Program-made: the position numbers and the translations under genes
DNA from: Anniella stebbinsi
Lineage: Eukaryota > Chordata > Lepidosauria > Squamata > Anniellidae
Direction: 5' to 3'
Length of the DNA stretch: 64,000 nucleotides
Assembly (NCBI GenBank): GCA_029215795.1
Contig: JARDYH010000001.1
Span: 192,765,654-192,829,653, forward strand
Notes under the pieces: model-generated
The model's input: only the letters and a program-made list of their open reading frames with translations
What the model was told of the DNA's origin: nothing
Databases searched by the model: none
Part shown: piece by piece, positions 47,649 to 58,770 of the stretch
Layout: every line of letters starts with the position of its first letter
Numbering within the stretch: the first letter of the stretch is position 1

Positions 47649-48394
47649 ATTTTGGTGAACCAGAGCCTTCAGAGAGTTTTGTACATATGGGAATTATGAG
47701 CAGCCTAGATTCCTAATATGGATTAAATAATTAAACATTTTGGTGCCATCACTAGTTATGGCAACTAATGACCTTTCATGACACTCAGATCTATTTCTGT
47801 TTCAAGGTAAATTCTGTTTTATCAAAGAGCTTTGAGAGTTGAGTAATTTACAGTTGTGCTATACTTAATCTTATTCCCTCTTCTTTTTTTTAGCTTTTGT
47901 TATATGTGGGAGAAAAAATAAACCATTTGTCAGTGTCATTCCTGTAATTTTAAGATTCAAAAACAAACAAACACAGGCACCGTGTAAACATGAATTATAG
48001 AACAGGTTAATACCTTGGTGATTTTTAAAATATCACTCATAACTTCTGAGACTGACCATCCACTATTCCTCTCACCACAGCCAGCTTCTGGTGGATTTCC
48101 TGAACAGGGTTAAGATTTGTATCATATCTAGGAGTTTACTTGTACTCACCTTTATGGATGGATGAACCCTCCCATACTTGCCCCATGGACCGCTCACCAG
48201 ATCCCAGTCACTACTCAATCCCTGCAATAATGCAGGTTTGAGCCGCCCAGTGATTATTGGGTGCCCAGCAAGCAGCATGCAACTCCCTTCCTCCTCATGA
48301 GCACCATTTTGTGGGAAGTGGTGGCTAAGCTTTTTACATAAATCCCCAGTTTGAGCAAAATGGCAGCTGTAAATAGGACCATTTATGCAAAGTT

Positions 48395-49500
48395 GCTGGA
48401 ATTGACCTTGGTCACCCTGATTGATGACCCTCTTTGGGAGAGGGCCAGAGGGAGTGTGACCCTGTTATTTCTTGATCTCTCAGCAAATTTTGACACCGTT
48501 GACCATGGTATCCTCCTAGACTGCTTCTGTGGTTTGACTTGTAGCTTTGGGGTCAGTTCCAGAGAATAGCATTGGGTGACATCTGAATCAGGAGAGGCTA
48601 TTCTGAACTGGTGCCGGGATGCAGTTATGGCTTGATGAGGGCCAATAAACTGAAACTTAATCCTTATAACAACAGAGATCCGATGGGTTGGTAGTTCCCA
48701 GATCTGGGAATTGGGGCATTTGCCTGTTCTGGATGGGCTCGCACATCCTCTAAAAGAGCAAGCCTGTAGTTTGGGGTTGTTCCTTGATCCATCTTTGTCC
48801 CTGGAGGCCGGGATGGCCTGGAGCCCCATTACTAATTTGGGTTGGTATGCCAACCTCACCCTTTCCTGGATAGGATAGGATAGACACGGTGATCCGTGTA
48901 CTGGTAGCCTCACAGTTAGACTACTGAAATATGATCTATGTGGAGCTTCCCATGTGCAAGGTTCAGAAGCTGCAGCTAGTGCAGAATGCAGCAACTAGGG
49001 TGGTCACTGGGACACCTAGCTATGCTTATGTAACACCTGTGTTAAAAGAACAGCACTGGCTGCCTTTTAGCTACTGAGCCACGTAAAAGGTTATGTTATT
49101 GTCATATATAGCCTTAAACAATTTAGGACCATGATACCTAGCAGACTGCCTTCACTTTTATCTACCCAGGCAACATTTAAGAACTTCAGAGCAGGTCTTG
49201 CTGCTCATTACAGAATGAACGGAATGTCGCCACGAAGAACCGCAACAGCAGGCCTTCTCGGTAGTGGCACCCACCCTCTGGAAAACCCTCCCTCATGCAG
49301 TTTGGGATACAGAAAATGTAACAACTTTTAAATGCCACCTGAAAATAGAACAGGCTTTTCCTAGGTGTTAACTGCTGCTGGGTTTTGCTTTGGTTTTATG
49401 TGGTACTTTTAAACTTTTAAAAGTTTTATATTGTGAACTGTCCAGTCAGCCTCGACTATTGAGCAGTATAAAAATGTAATAGAAAGAAAGAAAGAAAAAT
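48395..49500 (+). mobile_element. L2 LINE, heavily decayed
   Basis: Pieces of L2 ORF2 in order on the plus strand: GSVTLLFLDLSANFDTVDHG (48450-48510), a gap removing motifs B and C, a block from KLKLNP to the LGLFLDPSLS region (48650-48800), QLVQNAATRVVTGT (48972-49010), and the HWLPF block with TGA at 49075-49077. It ends in a GAAA-rich tail at 49483-49500. Many stops and a large internal deletion. Confidence 0.8.
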
Positions 49501-50942
49501 CCACTGGGGGTAATTTCTCCCCTCCCATAAAAGCAGCAGTTCCCCACCCCCATTTTTGTGTGGTGGGATGCAGACTGGCGTGAGCCAGCCCTTTTTATGA
49601 TGAGTAAACATTATCTGCACTGTGAAATTTCCTGTGATTCATTTTGTTCTGGTTAGCTTCATTTGGCAATTGTGATACATATGGCAATGGTGTAATATAC
49701 CACTGCTCACTTGGGTGGGATTTCGAGGCTAATTACTTTTATATTGGCTCAGATAAGCCCAGAAAAAGTCAGTATAGAGGATTTTTAAAAAAAGTTTTAA
49801 TCGGCTTTGCAGTTGCTGACCATTTCAAAACTCTATCTTGAAGTCCAGAACTGTAAATCCTCTTGACCTTTGATGGGGGTTTGGATAACAAAGAATTGAT
49901 AATAATCAAACAATAAATTGGCTATCAGTATTTTGGTGGAAACCGAAGGAGTGACTGAATCAGAGTGTGATGGGAATTTGCTTTTTAATCAGCTTTTTAT
50001 TTCCTTATTATAGATCCAGTGTCTCCCCCACCTCCTGAAGTGATCGCCTTCACCTTCATATGTATGTGTGTGTGTTGATGCTCTGTGTCCATAAAATGTC
50101 CCAAATATTTGTGCTGGGTCTTTCAGTGCCTTAACCTGTCGATGACATTTCTGAAAAGTCGACCAACCAAGCAGTTCCACTCTCTGGTCAGCTAATGATA
50201 AAAGAAATGTAAAGTACCATGAGGGTTGGCAACTTTTGTCCTTGTAGAAACCTTTGGCATTTTAAATAGCTTCCTGGCAAGGGCAATTTTTTTTCAGCAT
50301 GGAGTGAAAGGGAAAGCTGCCCTGCTGTAGCGTTTCAAGGAATGTAGCTTTTTAAGGAATCCAGCTTGTTGAAAGTTTGTGATAGAAGAGCTTCTCTGTG
50401 ACTCCCCTCACTGGATTGTGTTGTAAATCATTAGATTATCCATCACAATACCTGATAGTCTTTAGTTGCTACGGTTTAGTTAGGCACCAAAGACAATGAG
50501 CTCCATCACACCAGCGTTTTATCACTCTGATTAGCTGTTTTGCAGCATAGTGCTCACATGATGTCCTGCCTGTCCTACAGTCACCCCGCTTCTTCCCCTC
50601 CATTTTCTGTGTTTTTCTAGAGTGGGGAAAGTCCGGTTTATTTCCTCCATGCAGGATTAAAGCATCCTTCTGCCCTTGTGTATTGCTGAGCTCGCGCTAT
50701 ATCCTTTGTTGGGTGTGTGTGCTTTAGAGGGAGGTCTTGCTGACCAAAGAGGATGGTGGGGGGTCTCCTCCAGCACGTTGTGGTGGTGGTGGGTCTATTC
50801 TTTTTTTTTTTAAGATTTGCAATTGTGGTTGTTTGTAAAGCCCCCCTTTTCCTGGCTTGTCTTACTCAATTGCGGCTGGTTGGTGCAGGAAGCTCAGCTT
50901 CCTCTTTCTCTCTCTCCCTCCCTGACACACACACACACACAG

Positions 50943-51102
50943 GCACTCACACACAGCGGAGAAAAGGACTAGCGTGACGCTTCACAAACGGCCATGGGAA
51001 CATGGGTGGGGAGAGAAGGCAGCGAAGCATCAAGTTTTGCCCAAAGTGCTTGGGAAGCTGCTGGAAGAGCTGCCTGTGTACTACATACATGGAGAGCAAG
51101 AG
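50943..51102 (+). other. Possible cryptic or alternative exon
   Basis: A pyrimidine tract and CAG (ending 50942) precede a 160-bp segment ending at GAG|GTAGGC (51102|51103). An ATG in good context (GCCATGG, ATG at 50994) opens 36 codons plus one base, ending in phase 1, the same phase as ERBB4 exon 3. As an internal cassette after exon 3 it would meet a TGA (agcgTGAcgc), so it would act as a poison exon. As a first exon it could join exon 4 in frame, but it encodes no signal peptide. Such sites also occur by chance. Confidence 0.2.
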
Positions 51103-51191
51103 GTAGGCAGAGGGAGGAGAGGCGGAGTTGGGAGCCGACCCCGGACCCCGGATCACAATCTGTGATTGTCCCTCACCTCCCCCACCCTGGC

Positions 51192-51192
<1 letters not shown>

Positions 51193-51238
<46 letters not shown>
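51193..51238. repeat. (GAAA)n microsatellite
   Basis: About 11-12 AGAA units without interruption. Confidence 0.95.
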
Positions 51239-51730
51239 CCAAACCCTCATCAATGCTAAGTGAGGTTTAAAATCCAGTGGTGTTTTTCTTTTCTTTTCTT
51301 TTTTCTTTTACTAGCTGAGAACTTGGTTGTCCTTTCCACCACCACCCTTTCCTTCAGATGCTGAAAGGGGTCAGATTTGGAGTCGGGAACAGGTAGTGGT
51401 GCTTGTGGAGAGAAGGAATCACGTGGATCAGAGAGCAGTCACTCTGCATGCTGTTTTTGGCTGTGCCTGTGTGTGAGTGATAGAGACGGAGTCTGTGTAT
51501 GTGTGTTTGCTTAACTTGTCAGTTTGTGCTTTTGGAGGCTTACTACAGGCAGGCGGATGATGAGTTGCAATGGCTAGAGCGAGATCCAAACTCCAGGGTG
51601 GAGGAGGGAAGGTGCCCATGTCATCACAATGTCCATCAATGACAAGAACCAAAGAACTGGAGGGGGGAGCAGAAGGGGCGGGGTAGGGTGGAATGGGAGA
51701 ACGAACAAGCGAAAGGAAGTTTCACCGGTA

Positions 51731-53289
51731 CAATGGCAATATCACAAGCACATGTGAAAGCGACCATTAGCTGGATGCGCTAATGAAACGGAGGTGGAAA
51801 TTGCAGAGGCAAACCAGGAAAAAAAAGTAGGTGTGATGGAGCCCAATGTTTTCACTGCAGAAAGCATATTATACTTCATGGACTACTAAACAATCCTGGT
51901 CTGTGAAGCAAGTAATTTATTAAAGATTAAAGTGGTAATGAATGTTAAAGTATAATGAATGTTTTTAAACAGAAAACCTTTGGATAATTGATTAATTGGC
52001 ATGGATCCAGTTATTCACAGAACCTTGCATTCATCATTCCCTATTATATCAATCACTTCCTGACATCCAAGCTCGATGACTAGCGATGAACCAAAACGGC
52101 ATGTGTTTGCACAGTTCACAAACAGTTTTTTCCCCCAGTTTAAAATGTGCTCCCTTTCATTTTTTATTTTTATTTTTATTTATTTTTTAAGGGTCATTTT
52201 TGGTTTCGGAGCAAATTTAATGTGATACAGGAAACATTGCCCTCACTCTGAAGTGAATATGCTTGCCTCCTGTAGTGTTGTCATATACTGTAGTTAATAC
52301 CATTTAAGAAGTGTTGTATTCACTCTAAATTGGCTTTGCTAATCCTTGGCAAATCTAATTGGCTACATGATCCCACAGGAAGAAAATGAGAAAGATAGAA
52401 AAATTATTGCCCATGAGCAGCATTCAGGCTGCTAAAAAGTGCAACAAAATGTGACATCTTAGAGCCTATCTACACTACTGCTTTAAAACGGTTTATGACT
52501 GTTTTAAACCGGTTGGTTTAAAATGGTTATAAACCGTTTTAAAGCAGTAGTGTAGATAGGCTCCTAGATGCTTGGAGGGAACATGTTAGCAGCTGCCTCC
52601 AAAGCCTCTCTTTGTTTCACTGAAAATTTCCGTTTAGAAACTTGGTGCATCCTATTGATGAAAACAACTCTAAATAAAGATAGCTGAACAGCATAAGACG
52701 CTTATTAAAAACCTAATCACCTAAGTCCATTCTGGTCACATAGAAAGCACCAGCCAAGTCACAGTGCTCCCTGTTGTGAGTTTCAGCAACATCACCATTT
52801 TTCATGCAGGTATGCAACTTAATTTGTAATTCTCTTATCTCCTCATGGCCGACTTTTGGTTTACTCCCACCTTGCTCACTTCTTTGAAAACAAAACCGAA
52901 AGCTTATGCCAAAAGAAATGTCATCCTGACATTTTAATTAACGCTGCCATCCAAGGGAATACATGATGACTACAGGAAAGTGTTGTATCTTGGAATATGG
53001 AATTTATATTCCCTAGCAATAGGGGAATGATGAGGGCCAGTTCTATTGTCACGGTAATAATTAAAGAGGCTTACAAACTGGATTGATGTGCCCATGGTGA
53101 CAGTTGCTCCGTCATCACATCAACAGAGTAGCACTTTTTTGTGAAATAAAGCAAGGAAATGCTGAAAGAAAGAATCAAAGAAGACACTCATGTGTTGGGC
53201 TGACTTGGTTTGGAACATGATTCTGATTCTGAAATAGAATTCAGAATCCAGTTTGATGGCAGTTTCCAGGTTGATTATTACAATTATTA
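51731..53289. other. Repeat-poor intronic block
   Basis: Apart from the hairpin at 52460-52566 I see no recognisable repeat. It contains homeodomain-like CATTAG (51765-51770) and CTAATG (51780-51785) in opposite orientation, and several TAATTA/TTAATTA-type sites (52930s, 53058). It may hold conserved non-coding sequence, but that cannot be judged from one genome. Confidence 0.3.
52460..52566. mobile_element. Near-perfect 107-bp hairpin MITE
   Basis: Left arm GAGCCTATCTACACTACTGC then TTTAAAACGGTTTAT; the right arm is its exact complement over about 35 bp. The middle is also nearly self-complementary (AAACCGG/CCGGTTT). Termini resemble those of the 10.57-kb MITE (GAGCCTATCCACATTGC). The high arm identity suggests a young copy. 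Confidence 0.8.
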
Positions 53290-53410
53290 CTATTTATTTA
53301 TTTATTTCATTTATATATCTCCAAATTGCTGAAGCTTTCTGGGCGGTTTACAACAATTCATAAGATAGCCAAATTCAGCATAAAAATATAAATATATAAA
53401 ATTTAAAACA
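53290..53410 (-). mobile_element. L2 (subfamily B) 3' end fragment
   Basis: (TTTA)n tail, then a mutated stem-loop ending CTTTCTGGGCGGTTTACA. Only about 120 bp remain. Confidence 0.75.
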
Positions 53411-53458
53411 ATTTTGACAGCTAAAATTAGTTTCAATAGAATACTAGAACTGTTTAAA

Positions 53459-53460
<2 letters not shown>

Positions 53461-53489
<29 letters not shown>

Positions 53490-53490
53490 T
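53461..53490. repeat. (ATT)10 microsatellite
   Basis: Ten units. Confidence 0.95.
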
Positions 53491-53894
53491 ACTGATCTGT
53501 TCTCTAAACTATGACCATATCGGAATTTGTTCTTCGGGGCACTCCATTTTCCTTTCCAATGTTCTCCTAGGATTTTTGAATCCCATCAATGTTAGAATTA
53601 CATATCCTATTAGAATGTTGTGTGTTTAGGAAGTCAAGAACCATGCAGGATGCCAGAAAGTCCCTCAGAGTCCTGTGTGAAAGTAAATAACAAGTTTTGT
53701 CACAAATCCCCATTTCCTTCTCTTTGTTTTTAATGTTTTAATTTTTAAAGAAATATTTGTGCATGTCTGTGATAGTAAGTGACAATATCTTGTTGTTTTT
53801 ACCTGTAAGGCTATCCCAGTACCGTCTTCACTTGTAAAGACTGGTGATATATGTCCTCCCATATGTACCTGCCCTGGACCCAAATATCATTTTC

Positions 53895-54273
53895 AGGGGT
53901 CCCTCTCTGGGAGTCCCTGCCAAAGGAAGTGAAGTGGGTGACTACCAGGAAGAGGGTCTTTTCTTCTGTGGCACCCTGGCTGTGGAATGAGCTCCCCAGA
54001 GAGATTTGCCTGGAGCTTACATTGTACTTTTCTCAGTGCCAGGCGAAGACCTTTTTATTTTCCCAGACATTTTAGCATTCTGGTCTTTTAGCTCTGTTTT
54101 AAATCTGTATTTTAAATCTCTGTATTGCTGCTAGGTTGTATTCTGGTTGTACTTTTATATTGTAGTATTAATATTTTATATTTTGTATTGTTTTAAGCTG
54201 TACTTATGGTTTCAATTTTTGTGAACTGTCCAGAGAGCTTTGGGCAGTATAGATATGCAATAAAGAAATAAAT
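53895..54273 (+). mobile_element. L2 LINE 3' end
   Basis: Encodes RKRVFSSVAPWLWNELPREI, the conserved L2 C-terminal block, then an AT-rich UTR, GTCCAGAGAGCTTTGGGCAG and an (AATA)n-like tail. 5'-truncated. Confidence 0.82.
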
Positions 54274-54344
54274 ATCACTTGCTGCAGCTAGTGTACGTAG
54301 GGTGCTTTCCCTCTAGGGAAGGGCTTTTTGTTTGAAAAGGCTCT

Positions 54345-54475
54345 TACTTAATCAAAAAATGGTTTGCACATCAAACCATGGTTTGTCCTAACCATAGTTT
54401 AGAACCTAAACTTGGGCCTCAGTTTTCAAATATAGAGGCAAACCATAGTTTACTCTTGTTTGTCTGTTTACTTTT
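54345..54475. repeat. AACCATGGTTTG-type element
   Basis: TCAAACCATGGTTTGTCCTA, AACCATAGTTTAGAACC and AAACCATAGTTTACTC. Several inverted and direct copies of the same word. Confidence 0.4.
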
Positions 54476-54490
54476 GCTGTCTCCTCAGCA

Positions 54491-54614
54491 CTAGGGATGG
54501 ATGAATCTGTCAGTTCTGCTTTGTCCTACATTCAATTTGTTTAAATCTCAAGTTCTTTCAGTTCTGTTTATAAAGAAATTTATACTGAATGAAATTCTCA
54601 CCCATCTGTACTCA
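54491..54614. mobile_element. Small hAT-like element (TAGGGATG ends)
   Basis: The left end TAGGGATGGATGAATCTGTC and right end GAAATTCTCACCCATCTG are roughly inverted. A sister copy is at 55434-55592 (right end CACCCATCCCTA). No coding sequence. Confidence 0.45.
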
Positions 54615-54734
54615 CCACGTTCAGTAGGTACATCTACCCTAGTATGGAGAGGACCATCTTGAACCTGCCTGCTATATAACTGTTAAAGATGAGGAGTCTG
54701 TCAGATTAAAAAAAAAGAGGTGGCAACCCTAATT

Positions 54735-55330
54735 TATTAGAGATGTGCAACGCTTCAGCTCTGGATCCAAATTCCAAACCGAAGTGGGCCATTTAAGACT
54801 GAATAGGTCCAGAAACAAGTCCGGGTCAGCTTGGACTGAATTAGGTCAGACTGGGTCTGAAGTTCTTTGTATTGATCTGGACTCCCCTCCCACTGTGCAA
54901 ACACAATGTTCCCTACCTGGGCTTGTCGTGGGTGCCCACAGCTGGCTGGCTGCCAAGCAGCTGCCCCTGTTCACTCCCCTCAAACCGTGCAAGTTCCCTG
55001 CCTCTTACCTGGACCCGCAGCCATATGGCCCTGTTGAATGGAGTCACCATTTTAAAAATGGTGTACAGGCCTCTTCAAGGGAGTTGCCTTTAAAAAATGG
55101 TGACTTCCTTGAAGAGGCCCAGTCAGCTGCGGGCACTCAGGGTGGTCGAGGGGGCTCCCATAGTGTGGGGGAGTGCAGGCTGAGGGCAGCTGCTTGGCAG
55201 GTGCCTGGGAAAGTGGGGCTCTGGCCTGCCCATTGTATGTCTGAATACTTCAGTCATCCAAATCCCACTCCGGATCCGGAGCAGGATTTGATTCTGAAGC
55301 ACCAAATTGGCCTCCGAAGTGGGTAGGGGG
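54735..55330. repeat. Large inverted repeat element
   Basis: The outer left block GCTTCAGCTCTGGATCC is mirrored at 55266-55320 (GGATCCGGAGCAGG...). The inner pair has CACCATTTTAAAAATGGTG, CCTCTTCAAGGGAGT and ACTTCCTTGAAGAGGCC. A 193-codon open frame (54745-55326) crosses it but has no recognisable domain and is judged spurious. Confidence 0.5.
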
Positions 55331-55433
55331 TTCTGTGTGCAAGTCCTATAACTTATCACAGCAAACAAAGTTGAATGCCCAGAGATTCAAACACACACTT
55401 TTCAGAGCACTAAGTGTTCAAAAACCCTCTGCC

Positions 55434-55592
55434 CAGGTGGGCAAATCTGTCAGTTCTACTTTCTCTCACATTCTATTTTTTTTTCTAAGCTTAAATTCTT
55501 TCTGACTCATTTATGAAGAAAATTGGTAACTTTTGATACATTCTTATTTTTGAAAAAAATCTGAATCCAATGAAATTCTCACCCATCCCTAC
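55434..55592. mobile_element. Small hAT-like element, copy 2
   Basis: GGGCAAATCTGTCAGTTCTA at the left matches TGAATCTGTCAGTTCTGC at 54.5 kb. The right end is CTCACCCATCCCTACTG. Confidence 0.45.
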
Positions 55593-55639
55593 TGAGTGCT
55601 GTAGTCTGTAGGTGCAATGGTCCCTGTAGGTGGAGGAAT

Positions 55640-55815
55640 GGTTTTAGCAATGGTTTGTCTATTCAGGCATCACACCAAACCACGCTTGGTGAACTCACTT
55701 TTCCAATTCTGGTTTGCCAACCAGATGCAAACCTTGTTTTGTCAGTTCAGACATTGCGCCAAACCATGTTTAAGCATTTTGAATCACGATTAGGCATGAT
55801 ATCTGAATGATGCTG
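55640..55815. repeat. AACCATGGTTTG-type element
   Basis: GGTTTGTCTATTCAGGCATC, then CACCAAACCACGCTTGG and CCAAACCATGTTTAAGC. A fuller copy of the 6.14-kb fragment. Confidence 0.45.
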
Positions 55816-57924
55816 GAGTATTTCCTCTAATTTTTTGGGATGCTTAGCATGGCAGAGTTTAAGAATATGAAAACAGGAAAATGTATGCCCATATTAGGGA
55901 GTAAATATATATGTGAAGGAAAATATATCTGGAATCAAAATGAAGGATGGCCTACGTAGATTTAAATGTTGAGTAGATTCAAAACATGGTTTTTGAATGA
56001 CTCCAGAATGCTATTACCACAACAGCTACATAATCCTCTGTTACAGCAAAATCAGGTAGTTGAATTAAAGCCCAAAAGGGCCCACTAGGAAACAGGTAGG
56101 TATCAGCATGCATGGGTGAAGCCGAAGATATGCAGAAGTGCAAAACATTAAAAACAATCAAAGAGGGTAACCAACCAACCAACCTACCAACCCCCCTCAA
56201 CTGAGCATGTTGAGTGTAAGTTAGAAAATAAAAGTGAAAAGCGGAGGGGGTGAATTTGCCTGATTGAGCCCCTGAGAGCTTATAGTATCTGGAAGCACTC
56301 CATTTAGGGGATGAGGATACGCAAACATTTTGTTGCAGGCCCCACTTGTTGTTACTGATGGCTTACGTTTTTGTTGTCGTTATTAGATGCTTTTCCTGGG
56401 GGGGAAAAAGACTCAAGAATTCTTAACAAAAAGGATTAAAATATACAAAGGTTTAAAACAATCCATTGTTATGACATCTACGCTAAAACAATATTCTTAG
56501 CAGATATATATCAGTAATAGCATCTGTTGCTGATTTTTTTGTTTCCCATTGGTGTAGCGTAAATATATTTAATAACCGCAGCACAAATGGCATTTTCAAG
56601 AACATTAGTATCAACATTCACATGACATTGCCTCTTTTTCATAGAGATGCTGTTATTTTGATTAGTTTCAGTTGCGTCTTTTTAGCTACGATTTACATAT
56701 ATGTTTCTGCGGTCTCTAAATTGACTGTTGTATTGGTTTAATATCTGATGTAGAACTGGAGGCCCCATTTGCATTGCAAAATTGCACTGGGCCAGGAGGC
56801 TGGGTACAGAAGTCCACATTTTCCACATGCAATTTTCCATTAAATGAATGTCTTCTTGAGTATTCACTGCAATTGCCGTTGTAGTTTTAGCACTGATTAG
56901 TGAGAACAATAACAAAACAATGAGAACAAAGCAATAACAGGAGGACTTGTAATAAAATTTCATCGTGGCTGAAAAAGGAATAGGTTTCATAAAACGCAGG
57001 TGACCTGAAAAACCCACCTGAATGCATTATTCTCCAGATTCATGTCCCAATAAAACACAGGCACACTCATAAGAGCGCATCTACAATGTATACATTTACT
57101 TTATTTTGTGTTTTTGAACAATGTGGAATATATTAAGCTTTTTGTACACAATATTTCTGTAATGGGAAGTTCCATAATATGTTCAATGTAGGACTGAAGC
57201 AAAATACTTTCACAAATTTGGCAAAAAAACACACTTCGGTTGGTAAAGCATGGCGCTTTTGCTTAGAATGAAAAACTTGAATGTTCTCATTATCATTGCT
57301 GAATTCCAGGTTTTGATGTTGTATTTTTATTGTTCATAACAACTGTGGAAATGCAGTTCAGGGGTTATATAGGTTGTGAAGAGCAAAAGTGATTTCTGCA
57401 GTGATTATAGTACACAACATCACACCATTATATTCTGCCAAATGCCAAAGGGGAGCTGTGTGCTTTAGCCTGATGCAATGAACAGCCTTGTTGCATTTTA
57501 AAGACTAGGTGTTTATTTCATAATAAATACATTAGTCATTAAGAAGACACAAGTTTTTAACTTTAAAAACCGAACCGACCCACCTGCATTCTATATTAAT
57601 TAACACAGAAAAATCAACACACAAGTAGTTCCCTGCTTAAAATCTGTATTGCAAATTAAAAGCTCAACTTCATTCAGAAACTTATAACAAAATGGTGTGT
57701 AAATTTCAGCTTTTTTCTTCTCTTTAGGACACAGTCCTATGCTGAAAAATGTCCTTCAACTCCCAGTGTGCCCCAGCCAGTATGGGGAAATACGAAGGGG
57801 TGCTCCTGCTATTATGAGGCCCTATCCCACCAATTAACACTGACAATGAATCAACTCAGCCCTGTTCACCATTCCTCAGCTTCTAAGCTTGCCTGCCATC
57901 TAACTGATTTGCTACCCTACCATC

Positions 57925-57928
<4 letters not shown>

Positions 57929-57968
<40 letters not shown>
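57929..57968. repeat. (TC)20 microsatellite
   Basis: Uninterrupted dinucleotide run. Confidence 0.95.
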
Positions 57969-57969
<1 letters not shown>

Positions 57970-57971
<2 letters not shown>

Positions 57972-58140
57972 ACCTGTTCAGACAACACACTAAGCCATGG
58001 TTAGGCCGCTAACTCTTTTGCAGCAAATGGTTAGTGAGCATGTTTAAACCATGGTTATGTAGCCACCATGGTTAGGAATAGCTCACACAACATGCTAAGC
58101 CATAATGTTTAGCTCTAAATGCTCAACAATCACCATTTGG
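57970..58140. repeat. CATGGTTA-type MITE
   Basis: ACCTGTTCAGACAACACACT at the left resembles the 16.7-kb MITE end. Repeated AAGCCATGGTTAG / AACCATGGTTATG words follow. The right end is unclear. Confidence 0.45.
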
Positions 58141-58157
58141 ATGTCATTGGAACAAGG

Positions 58158-58198
58158 TCACTCTCTCTCTCTCGCACACACGCACACACACACACACC
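58158..58198. repeat. (TC)n(CA)n microsatellite
   Basis: About six TC/CT units then about ten CA units with two changes. Confidence 0.9.
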
Positions 58199-58299
58199 TG
58201 GAAGATGCCATTCCTATATGCACATGACATCTAGAGTAAGGATGGATGCATTGGTCTATTTCTGGGCAGTGTCAATTTTGTGTGTGTTCGTTCAATGTC

Positions 58300-58770
58300 C
58301 CATTTCCCCATTGCTATCCTTGTTACTATGTGGATTTAAAAAGTTCTGCACAAAAATATGCATTTAAATACACATGTAAATACTATTTTAGCCATATTTT
58401 TCTCTCAAAATATGAATTTTAAAACATATTTTGATTTTTTTCTTTCTTCCTTTTTTTTTTTAGCTGAACACTGTCAGGACATTTGGGAAGTCCAAAATTT
58501 GTCCAATAGCAATGCTGTAATGGGTGAGGGATATGGATCAAATCAATTCAGTTTGCATTGGAATTCACAAAAGTTGAATTCCTCAAGCATGCATAGTGTT
58601 GTAGAGTCCACTACTAAATGAAACCCATTGTCATAACTAGGAGATTTCCTTTCACTTCGCTTTTGTTATGAATCTACCAAAATTTGCAAAGTTCTCCATA
58701 TTTGGGATAAAACAAACTTGAGATTTTAACAAATGAATGTAGAAGAAAGCAAAACTGAGAGTTTCAATAT
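58300..58770. repeat. AT-rich interspersed repeat, long copy
   Basis: Contains both blocks seen elsewhere: the CTGAACACTGTCAGGACA block (as at 10.3 kb) and TTTGCAAAGTTCTCCATAT plus GAATGTAGAAGAAA (as at 2.0 kb). This copy ties those fragments into one family. Confidence 0.5.

Larger units (their letters stand above)
50690..51730 (+). promoter_or_regulatory. CpG-richer block, candidate regulatory region
   Basis: CpG dinucleotides are clearly denser here than in the surrounding AT-rich intron (for example GCTCGCGC near 50691, GCGTGACGC near 50972, CCGACCCCGG near 51138). A GC box GGGGCGGGG lies at 51675-51683 and an E-box CACGTG at 51420-51425. It also holds a (CA)n run, a (GAAA)n run and a possible exon at 50943-51102. 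No known promoter is recognised. Confidence 0.35.

Noticed and set aside
48383..48994. 203-codon minus-strand open frame
   Set aside because: Antisense to the decayed L2 at 48.4-49.5 kb, which explains the region.
54745..55326. 193-codon open frame on the plus strand
   Set aside because: It runs across an inverted-repeat element, so it is most likely open by composition. No domain recognised.
56733..56750. GTTTAATATCTGAT, identical to an internal piece of U2 snRNA
   Set aside because: Only 14 nt with no extension on either side, so a chance match is likely.
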